Source of the DNA: Faecalicoccus pleomorphus DSM 20574
GTDB taxonomy: Bacteria > Bacillota_I > Bacilli_A > Erysipelotrichales > Erysipelotrichaceae
Direction: 5' to 3'
NCBI RefSeq assembly: GCF_000420345.1
Contig: NZ_ATUT01000002.1
Coordinates: 1 to 64,000 of the forward strand
DNA length: 64,000 nt
Shown here: positions 35,617 to 44,153 of the stretch, piece after piece
Position numbering within the stretch: the first letter of the stretch is position 1
Layout: the number at the start of each line of letters is the position of its first letter
Position numbers and translations under genes: made by a program
Notes under the pieces: generated by a model
Database searches by the model: none
What the model saw: the letters and a program-made list of their open reading frames with translations, nothing else
Told to the model about the DNA's origin: nothing

Positions 35617-35676
35617 GGCATTTTAGTCATACTATAAAGTTGACTCGTCAAACAAGAAAGTCAATATGGAGGAATT

Positions 35677-36555
35677 ATGATAGAAATACAACATCTGACT
35701 AAGGATTTTGGGAATCATAAAGGAATCTTTGATGTCGATTTTTCAATTCAAAGAGGAGAAACGACCGGCTTTATCGGTGCCAATGGAGCTGGAAAGACAA
35801 CTACGATTCGTCATTTGATGGGCTTTCTTCATCCGGATAGGGGACAAGCATTGATTGATGGAGAAAACTGTTTTCAAAATGCCGAGCACATACAAAGTAA
35901 GATTGGCTACCTGCCGGGAGAGATTCGTTTTATGAATGCGATGAGTGGGCAAAGCTTTATTGAATTTATGGCACAGATGAAGGGTGTTACCGATTTGAAA
36001 CGAGCTAACGAACTCATTCACTATTTTGAACTGGATACAAAAGTCGATATCAAGAAAATGTCCAAAGGAATGAAACAAAAGCTGGGCTTGGTGTTAGCCT
36101 TTATGCAGGATGCACCGATCTTGATTTTGGATGAACCAACAAGCGGTCTTGATCCTTTGATGCAGAAGAAGTTTGTAGAGTGGATTCAAAACGAGAAAAA
36201 AAGAGGTAAAACCATATTGATGTCATCTCACCTATTTGAAGAAATAGAACACACATGTAATCATATTGTACTCATCAAAGAAGGAAAGATTCTGGTCAAT
36301 ACCTCTATGGAAGAAATGCAGAAAAAAAGAAATACATATTATGAGATTTGTTTTTCATCACACAAGGATGCGTTGGCCTTTCATCAGAAATATAAAAAGA
36401 GCAACCTTCAAGACCATCAAGTTGTTCTTTTATGGAATCAGGATATCCAAACTTTGTTGAAAGAATTATCTAACTATAAATTAAACAATCTTCATGTATA
36501 TGATCAAAGCTTGGAAGATTTTTTTCTTTCTTATTATCAAGGAGAAGCGATATGA
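35677..36555 (+). CDS. ABC transporter ATP-binding protein (ABC-2 type)
   Basis: 292 aa. Walker A GANGAGKTTT, Q-loop region YLPGEIRFM, signature MSKGMKQKLG, Walker B LILDEPTSGLD and a switch His in MSSHLFEEIEHT. The C-terminal 80 residues are a divergent accessory domain. It resembles the ATPases of BcrA/NatA-type exporters. TGGAGGA precedes the ATG. ATGA overlap with the permease. Substrate unknown. Confidence 0.9.
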   Translation: MIEIQHLTKDFGNHKGIFDVDFSIQRGETTGFIGANGAGKTTTIRHLMGFLHPDRGQALIDGENCFQNAEHIQSKIGYLPGEIRFMNAMSGQSFIEFMAQMKGVTDLKRANELIHYFELDTKVDIKKMSKGMKQKLGLVLAFMQDAPILILDEPTSGLDPLMQKKFVEWIQNEKKRGKTILMSSHLFEEIEHTCNHIVLIKEGKILVNTSMEEMQKKRNTYYEICFSSHKDALAFHQKYKKSNLQDHQVVLLWNQDIQTLLKELSNYKLNNLHVYDQSLEDFFLSYYQGEAI

Positions 36556-37349
36556 GTTTAACCTTATTGAAAACAGAGTTGAAGTCCAATGTAAAAATGT
36601 TGTTAATTTTTATGGCTTTGATTACTTTATATGGAACTGTTATTACGTTAATGTTTGACCCTGATATTGGGCAGGGGATGAATGAACTTGCCAAAAGTAT
36701 GCCGGAACTTTTTGCTGCCTTTGGTATGAAAGATCCTGGAAGTACCATGCTAGATTTTTTGATTAATTATCTATATGGCTTTATTTTAATTTTGATTCCC
36801 TTTGTGTTTTCGATTTTATTATCCTATACGCTGGTGGCACGTTATATGGATCAGGGATCCATGGCATATTTATTAAATACAAAGTATGGACGAAAAGCAA
36901 TTCTTCAAACACAGATTGTTGTCTTTGTGCTGGAACATTTGATACTAATGACTTATACGACGGCATTGCTTCTTTTTTGCAGCACCATTTTAATGCAGGA
37001 GTCTTTAGATTTTTGGTGTTTCCTGTATCTGAACATAGGCTTATTTTGCCTGCATATCTTTTTAGGCTCTCTTTGTTTTTTTACAGTCTGTGTATTTAAC
37101 GAAGTCCGTTATTCGATTGGTTGTGGTGCAGGTATTGGGTTTCTGTTTCTTTTGATTCAGATGTTGTCGGATGTAAATGAGGATTTTAACTTTTTGAATT
37201 ATTTGACACCGCTCCGTCTGTTTTCACCAGAAAAGATTATTGAGTATGAAGGCACAGGATTTATCGGTGTTTTAATTTTATTTGTAGTTGGTTTTGGATT
37301 TTTAGTGTTAGGAAAAATTTGTTTTTCTAAAAGAGATCTTCCATTGTAG
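36552..37349 (+). CDS. ABC-2 type permease
   Basis: 265 aa with six predicted transmembrane helices and the usual large loop after helix 1 (MFDPDIGQGMNELAKSMPEL, FAAFGMKDPGSTMLDF), the pattern of ABC-2 permeases such as those of BcrAB- or NatAB-like systems. It pairs with the ATPase just upstream through a 4-base overlap. The two-gene unit lies between two direct copies of a small-RNA locus. Confidence 0.88.
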   Translation: MSLTLLKTELKSNVKMLLIFMALITLYGTVITLMFDPDIGQGMNELAKSMPELFAAFGMKDPGSTMLDFLINYLYGFILILIPFVFSILLSYTLVARYMDQGSMAYLLNTKYGRKAILQTQIVVFVLEHLILMTYTTALLLFCSTILMQESLDFWCFLYLNIGLFCLHIFLGSLCFFTVCVFNEVRYSIGCGAGIGFLFLLIQMLSDVNEDFNFLNYLTPLRLFSPEKIIEYEGTGFIGVLILFVVGFGFLVLGKICFSKRDLPL

Positions 37350-37359
37350 GTCGAAAAAG

Positions 37360-37418
37360 GACAAAAACGAAACCAAAAATTCCAGCCTTATTGAAATATG
37401 TATAAGGTGTGTTATGGT
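37360..37418 (+). promoter_or_regulatory. promoter and conserved upstream box of repeat RNA, copy 2
   Basis: Box GACAAAA...TTCCAG (37360-37385), 5 bases, TTGAAA (37391-37396), 16-nt spacer, TATGGT (37413-37418). Same spacings as copies 1 and 3. Confidence 0.65.
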
Positions 37419-37423
37419 ATAGA

Positions 37424-37580
37424 CAACAAAGGAAATAACTTAGAATAAGATCTAAGTTATCATAAAAATCCATGGATGGTAAAAAGAAATCTATGGTAAT
37501 TGAAAAGGGTTCAAATAAAGTCCTTCAGCAAAATAATAATGAAAAGAGGTTAGGACTTGAGAGTGAGCTCTTTTCTTTTT
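37424..37580 (+). ncRNA. putative structured small RNA, copy 2
   Basis: Differs from copy 1 at only two positions in about 150. One is the G-to-A change in P1, which turns a G-U pair (copy 1) into an A-U pair and so preserves the helix; the other lies in a loop. It ends in the same GAAAAGAG/CTCTTTTC terminator. The 220 bases that follow before the surface-protein gene hold a palindrome TAAAAGCGCTTTTA (37626-37639), a TATAAT at 37711-37716 and an ACTGAAA/TTTCAGT hairpin, but no gene. Confidence 0.6.
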
Positions 37581-38342
37581 CAATGTTTAAAGGATATGTA
37601 TGCGAAAATCATCAAGAAAATAGATAAAAGCGCTTTTATTAATTCTTTAAAAAGCCTATAATGATACTAGGCTAACCGTTGTCTGTATTCGTTATACCTA
37701 AAAAATAAATTATAATGCCAAAATGACTGAAAGTTAAAACAAGTCAACAAATTTCAGTGTGTGATGTGTAACGATAAGACAGCCTGGAAGGAGATAGAAT
37801 ATGAAGGTGAGAAAACGAAACATTTTGTCGATTTGCTTCTCGGCATTTCTGATGCTTAGTGCATCCTTCTCAACAATTCCTGTGTATGCGCAAGGTTCGG
37901 GGACCACTGACGATGATCCCTACATAGTGGACAGTTATGAAAAAGGAACGAATCCTTTTCCGAATAAGATGTCTGAGGAAGAAATCAATGCGCATGTTTC
38001 CTCTGCGTCATCGAAGAATTTTTTAAAGACGCTTTTAGTGAAGTATGAAGTCGTTCTAAAAGATGGTTCTACAATTATGGTTGATAGTCTTGAGCCAAAT
38101 TTGTTGCCAAATGATTTTTTGCATCAATATGGAAATCAAATCAAAGGATTAAACTGGTACATGTTTGCCGGAGAGGCTTCCAGTGATGGTTGGGATAAAA
38201 TTACAATTCCTTTTATTGCTGCCATTCGTCATACACAATCGACTCTTTCATATGAAAGTGGCGCTTACAGTGGACAAATGTATCCTGCAACAAAACTTCA
38301 GTTGAATGGGCAAAATTTAGATCCTTCTACAATTTTTTCGAG

Positions 38343-38350
38343 TTTAAAAA
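38343..38350 (+). other. frameshift site: slippery heptamer T TTA AAA with A tract
   Basis: In the upstream reading frame the codons are AGT TTA AAA ATG, giving X XXY YYZ = T TTA AAA, a canonical -1 slippery heptamer, immediately where the frame must change to -1. The same A tract could also gain or lose a base by slipped-strand replication. Sequence alone does not tell these apart. Confidence 0.55.
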
Positions 38351-39620
38351 TGGAGCTAAGGGACGGTACTATTTTAGTGGAAGTGCTGAGATGGACGGAA
38401 ATCCCATCACTTATTTTCAAGCACGTACTAATTTGATTGGATCAAACTCCAGCCCTAATGGAGGATCGGCCGGTTGGACAATCACTCCAGTCTTTATGTA
38501 TCCTACTGCGACAATTCATTATGTGGAAGAAAATGCATATCGGCAGTTAAATGGCTTAGATAAAGAGGCCGCTATACCTGAAAGAAGTGGTGGAGCCGAT
38601 TATAGCTCAACTGCACCAGGAACAACGCTTGATCTTACCGATTTAAAGACTTCTATTCAGCTGGGAGATAAAATTGGAACGTCAAAAAGTGGCTTGAAAC
38701 CCTTGTTCTCTACCACGGATAAGTCGCAAACCAATTTATTTATCGATTTAAATACGCACCAGGAAGTGAAAGGGGAAGCTCGCCCAACCTATGAAGATGT
38801 GATTAATCAGTCTGAACAACCTGTTGGATATGCTTATATTGGTGATGATATTGATAAAGGTGCTAATAATGTGATTTCTCCAATCGTATGGCCAGATGGA
38901 CATATTACGTATGACAAACATTATTATATTTTGGAACGTCAGATGCCATCTCCCATCAAAATCCATAAAACAGATGATCAGGATCAGGGATTAAAAGATG
39001 TTACGTTTGATCTGTACCGAATCAATGGAGAAACCGAAACACCGGTAGCCAGCGGGCTGACAACGAATGAAAACGGCGATCTTTATGCTTCCCAGGCAGA
39101 AAGTGTGACACAAAGTGATCTCTCAAAGGTAACTACAAGTGAATCGTATGATCCGCAAACAGGTTATATCGTACAGGATGATTTGGCTTACCTGACTCCG
39201 GGAACATATCGCTTAAAGGAAACCACAGTTCCAGAGGGGTACAAAATGACCCATTTTGATTTTACGGTAAAGGCTGTACAAGACATGGTTGCCGATACGA
39301 GTACACCGGTTCCCGTACAAAGTTTTACATTTAAGAATAAATCCACGTATCCTGTGGAATATAGCTTTGTCAGTGCCGACAATAAAAAAGAACTTCCAGA
39401 CGAAGTCAAAACGTTATTGCCTAAAGATGATGAACTCTATGTCAAAGGAGATATTGTCAATGCCCACGAACCGGAAACAAAGAGTTTCAAGGCAAAAGAT
39501 GGTGTGTGGAATTTCAAAGCTTATGATGCCAACAGTAAACAAGTCAATGATGAGAATCTAAAAGATGGAAAGATCCAGTTTGTGGGAACATGGACTTTCT
39601 CGCCTTATGCTATTGCATTA

Positions 39621-40421
39621 AATCAGATTCCAACGATTGATGCCAAGGATCAAGTTTTAACTGTAAACGATTCTTTTGATCCAATGCAGGGAGTGAGTGC
39701 CCACGATGAAGAAGAGGGCGATCTCACCGAAAAGGTGGAAGTCATCGAAAACAATGTTCCAACGGATGAAAATAAAAAGACGACAAAAGAGGGATCCTAT
39801 ACAGTAACTTATAGAGTAAGCGATTCCCAGGGTGCATCCAGCATAAAAACAATTACAGTGGTCGTCAATCCTGTTATGGAAGAACTCAATCATATTCCAT
39901 ACATCACGGCAGAAGATCAAGTGTTGACAATAGGAGATCCACTGAATTTATTCTACCATGTCAGTGCCATGGATGATGAAGATGGAGATCTTACCGGCTC
40001 AGTTAAGTTGGTCAAGAGTACGGTACCAGTGGATGAAAACGGAAATACGATAAAAGTTGGGGCATATACCGTGATTTATAGTGTAAGTGATTCTCAAGGC
40101 GCATCCAGTACAAAGACAGTTAGCGTGGTGGTGAATCCCAAGATGGAATCCATCAATCAAATTCCAATCATCCATGCCAAAGATAAGATAGTAAGCGTAG
40201 GCGATGTCTTTGATGTGATGCAGGATGTTACGGCAGAAGATGTAGAAGATGGAGATGTGACAGGAAATCTTCGTGTTCTGGAAAATAACGTGCCGATGGA
40301 TGACAATGGTAAGATGACAAAAGCCGGGTTGTTTACGATCACGTATCAAGTTACGGATTCAAAAGGGGCTTCCAGTACAAAAACCATTACGGTGACCGTA
40401 AATGAAAATACAAACAATCAG
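39621..40421 (+). repeat. three tandem 267-base repeats (DUF5011-type domains)
   Basis: Units begin at 39621, 39888 and 40155, exactly 267 bases (89 codons) apart. Each starts N-Q/H-I-P, contains A-x-D/E-x-V/E-x-G-D-L/V-T and ends in TVTYxVxDSxGASSxKTxxV. They are immunoglobulin-like spacer domains of Gram-positive surface proteins and diverge enough to be fairly old duplications. Confidence 0.85.
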
Positions 40422-40639
40422 CCTTCAAATCCAGAGGATGGTAAAAATCCGTCAAACGATAAGGGAAATTCATCCACACAAAGAACTGAGAGAAACTCTG
40501 CAAAAGAGACAAAAAGTTCCAAGGGAACAAAGACTTCTACAGGAACCTATGCAGCAGTATTTAGCGGTTTGGCCAGTGTATCTTTAGCCATGTTATGTGG
40601 ATTTGTCATCGTTCGAAAAAGACAAAGATAGTGAATAGA

Positions 40640-40671
40640 AAGAGTCAGTAATCCACTGACTTTTTCTTTTT
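40640..40671 (+). terminator. terminator after the surface protein gene
   Basis: AGTCAGT (40643-40649) pairs with ACTGACT (40655-40661) around a 5-nt loop, followed by a T-rich run. Confidence 0.75.
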
Positions 40672-40679
40672 GTGACTTA

Positions 40680-40708
40680 TTGAGAAATATAGTCAAAAAG
40701 CTTATAAT
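40680..40708 (+). promoter_or_regulatory. promoter of the glycerol-type oxidoreductase cluster
   Basis: TTGAGA (40680-40685), 17-nt spacer, TATAAT (40703-40708). It leaves a leader of about 100 nt that contains a cre-like site. Confidence 0.7.
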
Positions 40709-40768
40709 AAATATATACATAGTAATCGTGTAGGAAATTTAGTGATATCATATTTTTTTAATCATTGA

Positions 40769-40782
40769 TGTAAGCGCTTACT
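40769..40782 (+). promoter_or_regulatory. cre-like site (CcpA catabolite repression)
   Basis: TGTAAGCGCTTACT matches TGWNANCGNTNWCA at all but the last position and is centred on the perfect palindrome GTAAGCGCTTAC. It lies about 55 bases downstream of the expected transcription start, a roadblock position, suggesting that the oxidoreductase cluster is repressed when preferred sugars are present. Confidence 0.65.
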
Positions 40783-40818
40783 TTAAACGCTGCATATAAA
40801 GAAAGGCAGGACTGTTCT

Positions 40819-42552
40819 ATGAATGTACATTCATTGGAAAAGCGACTGAACAGGATGCTGTATAAATTGTATCCTGGTCAGTTTTCAGTTCAGGTTACGG
40901 ATGATTCTATCGTCGTAAAAGGGTTTAGTGAAGATTGGAATCAAATCGTGGATGTTTGTCAGAGGTGTGTCGTTAAAAATTCATCGTATCATGTGGTCAA
41001 TGATATAAAATTTTTAAATCATGAACCGAAGCAAATGCTTGTTCCGCACAAGACGAGTCAACAATATGATCAGAAACATTATGATGTTGTGATTATCGGT
41101 GCGGGTATTTCAGGTGCCAGTATCGCAAGAGAGTTGTCTCGCTTTGATTTGTCTATTTTATTGTTGGACAAAGAGACCGATGTTGCGATGCATGCTTCCA
41201 GTAAGAATGATGGTGAAGTTCATCCTGGTGTTGACTTGCCAAAAGGAAGTTTGAAACAGAAATACGTGGTAAGAGGCAACCGCATGTATGACAGGATCTG
41301 TAAAGAATTGGATGTTCCCTTCTATCGCAGAGGACAATATGTTGGTTTTACACAGGGCTGGTTAAGACCGGTCGTAGAGGCTTTTGCGCTTCAAAGGAGA
41401 GTGGAATGTGGTGTGGATGATACTAGAGTCATCAGTGCCAAAGAGGCATTTAAACGAGAGCCAAATCTTTCCAAAGACATTCAGTTTGTTCTCTACAATA
41501 CGAGTGCCGGGTGTGTCTCTCCATATGGATTAACGATCGCATATGCGGAAAATGCCGTGATGAATGGTGCTGAAATCGCATTGAATACGGCTGTCCTGGA
41601 TATGAAGGTTCAGAAGGGAAAAATCGTATCCATTCAAACGAATCAAGGGATAATCTATCCAAAGATCGTTATAAATTGTGCCGGAGTTTTTGCCGAGGAT
41701 ATTGCGCGTATGGCAAAGGATCGTTTCTATTCGATTCATCCACGGCGAGGAACGGATTTGATTCTGGATAAAAAGGCAAACTTTCTGACAAAATCGATCG
41801 TATCTACGAAAACGCTGGGACAACAAGCCAATCAACATACGAAAGGTGGTGGCATTATGCGAACGGTCGAAGACACGATCTTAGTGGGACCGAACGCACA
41901 GGAAACATACGAAAAAGAAGATTTTTCAACCTATCCCGAAGATATTGATACCATTATTGCACGCCAGTCTAGAACGTGTCCGAAACTGGCAAAAAAAGAT
42001 GTGATTGCGTATTACACCGGCATTCGCGCGGCTACATTTGAAGAAGATTACATTTTGGAATGGGGACATCATACAAAGAATCTTTATCATGTGGCAGGTA
42101 TTCAATCACCGGGTCTTACTACGGCACCGGCAGTTGCCGTGGATGTTAGTCATGCCGTGGTAGAGCGATTACGTATCTATCAGGAAGTAAAAGAGAATAA
42201 AGCGTTTGATCCGATTCGGAAAGGAATCCCTATGCTTAGAACCATGTCGTTGCAGGAACGCAATGATCTGGTCAGGAAAAATCCGGATTATGGTATTATG
42301 GTCTGTCGCTGTGAAGAAATCAGTAAAGGGGAAATTTTGGATGCTTTACGATCGCCTTTAAAGGTTCACACTCTGGATGCCGTAAAAAGAAGGTGCAGAC
42401 CGGGTATGGGGCGTTGTCAGGGTGGCTTTTGTGCTCCCCTTGTCGCAAAAATGATCAGTGATGAATATCAGATTCCTTTGGAAGAAGTGATAAAATCGAC
42501 TGATGGCTCGAATCTGGTTTATAAGAGTAAAAAAGGAGGCGCATCCTATTGA
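40819..42552 (+). CDS. GlpA-like FAD-dependent dehydrogenase with BFD-type [2Fe-2S] domain
   Basis: 577 aa. An N-terminal extension of about 75 residues looks like a small alpha/beta domain (BON-like: VQVTDDSIVVKGFSEDW). The FAD domain begins YDVVIIGAGISGASIARELS, and the C-terminus carries a four-cysteine BFD-like cluster site (VCRCEEISKGEI, RCRPGMGRCQGGFC). This layout is that of GlpA-type anaerobic glycerol-3-phosphate dehydrogenases. Its clustering with a second flavoprotein and DUF1667 supports a GlpABC-like complex. The true substrate may be another polyol phosphate. The next gene overlaps by 4 bases and uses a TTG start. Confidence 0.85.
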   Translation: MNVHSLEKRLNRMLYKLYPGQFSVQVTDDSIVVKGFSEDWNQIVDVCQRCVVKNSSYHVVNDIKFLNHEPKQMLVPHKTSQQYDQKHYDVVIIGAGISGASIARELSRFDLSILLLDKETDVAMHASSKNDGEVHPGVDLPKGSLKQKYVVRGNRMYDRICKELDVPFYRRGQYVGFTQGWLRPVVEAFALQRRVECGVDDTRVISAKEAFKREPNLSKDIQFVLYNTSAGCVSPYGLTIAYAENAVMNGAEIALNTAVLDMKVQKGKIVSIQTNQGIIYPKIVINCAGVFAEDIARMAKDRFYSIHPRRGTDLILDKKANFLTKSIVSTKTLGQQANQHTKGGGIMRTVEDTILVGPNAQETYEKEDFSTYPEDIDTIIARQSRTCPKLAKKDVIAYYTGIRAATFEEDYILEWGHHTKNLYHVAGIQSPGLTTAPAVAVDVSHAVVERLRIYQEVKENKAFDPIRKGIPMLRTMSLQERNDLVRKNPDYGIMVCRCEEISKGEILDALRSPLKVHTLDAVKRRCRPGMGRCQGGFCAPLVAKMISDEYQIPLEEVIKSTDGSNLVYKSKKGGASY

Positions 42553-43796
42553 AACACGTACATACTATTGTGATTGGTGGAGGCCCGGCAGGGCTTGCTG
42601 CTGCGATCAGTGCTCATAAACAAGGTGTCAGTGTCCTTTTGATTGAAAGAGAATCTAAGTTGGGAGGTATCTTAAAACAATGTATTCATGATGGGTTTGG
42701 TCTGGATCGTTTTAAGGAACGTTTAACAGGTCCGGAATATGCGAAGCGATTCATCGATGAATTGGATGCCTTATCCATTGATGTTCTTTTATCGACAACC
42801 GTGCTTCATATTGCCAAAGAAAAGGAAGGCTATTGTCTGGATGTGGTCAATGCCGATGGTGTTGCGCGCTATAGCTGCAAAAGTCTTGTACTTTCTACCG
42901 GCTGCCGTGAAAGAACAAGTCGTCAGGTCTTCATTCACGGACAGCGGCCATCGGGGGTTTATACAGCCGGCAGCGCACAATATTTTATGAATATTCTAGG
43001 TATGTTGCCAACTAGGCGATGTGTAATTTTAGGAAGTGGTGATATCGGACTGATCATGGCCAGGCGGTTGAGTCTGGAAGGTGCCCAGGTATTGGGAGTC
43101 TATGAAGCAAAGCCGACTCCCAGCGGTTTGACAAGAAACTTGCTGCAATGTCTGGAAGATTACAATATTCCATTGCATCTTTCTCATACTGTGATAAAAG
43201 TGTACGGAGATTCCAGATTGGAAGGTGTTGAAATTTCAAAGGTGGATGAAAACATGCATCCGATTCCGGGAACGTCTTTTCGTGTCGATTGTGATGCCTT
43301 GATTCTTTCTGTTGGATTGATTCCGGAAAATGAATTGGCAGAATCGTTATCGATTTCTTTGGATCCAAAAACCAAAGGCCCTTTTGTAAATCAATACTTC
43401 ATGACAGAAAAAGAAGGTTGTTTTATTTGTGGGAATGCACTGCATGTCAATGATCTGGTGGATCATGTCTCGTATTGTGCCACAAAAGCCGGTGCTTATG
43501 CAGCACAGTATGAAAATAAAAAACATTATGATCAGCCGGTTCAGGTAGAGGGGAATTTTGGATACTTCATTCCGCAAAGGATTCGTTATCCTTTAGGAGA
43601 GGATCCGATTGCTTGTTATTTTAGAGTGAATCGGGAAATGAAAAAGGCAAAGTTTTCTTTGATTGTGAATGATCAAATAATCTATACCAAGGTATTCCAT
43701 CATGTAAAACCACCGGAAATGGAATTTTTAGAGTTGAAACAAGATCTTTTTAAAGGAGCTAAAACGATTTCTGTAAAAATGGAGGAGTTACTATGA
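42549..43796 (+). CDS. FAD-dependent pyridine nucleotide-disulphide oxidoreductase family protein
   Basis: 415 aa. FAD-binding TIVIGGGPAGLAAAIS at the N-terminus, a second Rossmann fold (CVILGSGDIGLIMARRLS) for NAD(P)H, and CFICGNALHVNDLVD near the C-terminus. In many Firmicutes this protein lies between a GlpA-like dehydrogenase and DUF1667 and presumably passes electrons from the dehydrogenase onward. It starts with TTG within the stop codon overlap of the preceding gene, behind GGAGG at the correct distance. Confidence 0.87.
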   Translation: MKHVHTIVIGGGPAGLAAAISAHKQGVSVLLIERESKLGGILKQCIHDGFGLDRFKERLTGPEYAKRFIDELDALSIDVLLSTTVLHIAKEKEGYCLDVVNADGVARYSCKSLVLSTGCRERTSRQVFIHGQRPSGVYTAGSAQYFMNILGMLPTRRCVILGSGDIGLIMARRLSLEGAQVLGVYEAKPTPSGLTRNLLQCLEDYNIPLHLSHTVIKVYGDSRLEGVEISKVDENMHPIPGTSFRVDCDALILSVGLIPENELAESLSISLDPKTKGPFVNQYFMTEKEGCFICGNALHVNDLVDHVSYCATKAGAYAAQYENKKHYDQPVQVEGNFGYFIPQRIRYPLGEDPIACYFRVNREMKKAKFSLIVNDQIIYTKVFHHVKPPEMEFLELKQDLFKGAKTISVKMEELL

Positions 43797-44149
43797 AAGA
43801 GATGATCTGCATTGTATGTCCCAATGGATGTCACTTAAAAATCGATGCATCCAAAGAAGAAATTAAAGTGACGGGTAATTTGTGCCCCAGGGGAGAAGCG
43901 TTTGCCAGGGCGGAGATGACTTGTCCTATGCGAACCATTTCATCCACTGTAAAAACCACATCTTCCGTACAGCCGGTTGTCAGTGTTAAAGTCAGTCAGG
44001 AGATTCCTAAATCCAAAATTTTCGATGTGATGGACCAGATTCAGAGTGTTGTGCTGGATCATGACCTGGATGTCGGACAACCGATCATTCAAAATGTCTG
44101 TGATCTGGGTGTGGATGTTATTTTGACTACATCATTCAGGAATGGATAA
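43793..44149 (+). CDS. DUF1667 cysteine-rich protein
   Basis: 118 aa. Four N-terminal cysteines in CIVCPNGCHLKI and NLCPRGEAFARAE, then CPMRTISSTVKT, the signature of DUF1667, likely an iron-sulphur or metal-binding partner of the two flavoproteins upstream (inference; it may replace GlpC). ATGA overlap with the previous gene and a short overlap region with the kinase gene. Confidence 0.87.
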   Translation: MKEMICIVCPNGCHLKIDASKEEIKVTGNLCPRGEAFARAEMTCPMRTISSTVKTTSSVQPVVSVKVSQEIPKSKIFDVMDQIQSVVLDHDLDVGQPIIQNVCDLGVDVILTTSFRNG

Positions 44150-44153
44150 GACT

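Larger units (their letters stand above)
37801..40631 (+). pseudogene. sortase-type surface protein with SpaA-like and three DUF5011-type domains, interrupted by a -1 frameshift
   Basis: Signal peptide ending in TIPVYAQG. The first frame (37801-38436) carries about 180 residues of adhesin N-domain. The continuation is in the -1 frame (to 40631). Adding one A to the AAAAA tract at 38346-38350 joins them as SSLKNGAKGRYYFSGSAEMD. The second part has a SpaA/prealbumin-like domain (IKIHKTDDQDQGLKDVTFDL, YRLKETTVPEGYKM), three 89-residue repeats, a Ser/Thr/Lys-rich wall-spanning stretch, and a C-terminal sorting-like tail: TSTGT, a hydrophobic helix (AAVFSGLASVSLAMLCGFV) and RKRQR. There is no LPxTG, so the sortase motif is atypical. 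It may be phase-variable, recoded, truly broken, or misread. Confidence 0.82.

Noticed and set aside
35508-35702. Frame starting in the repeat RNA (MDGKKKSMVIEKG...), also open in copy 2
   Set aside because: No Shine-Dalgarno, absent from copy 3, and the two frames diverge right after the terminator; the RNA structure explains conservation better.
37626-37639. Palindrome TAAAAGCGCTTTTA as a cre site
   Set aside because: It deviates at the conserved G and C near the ends of the cre consensus and has no promoter at a fitting distance.
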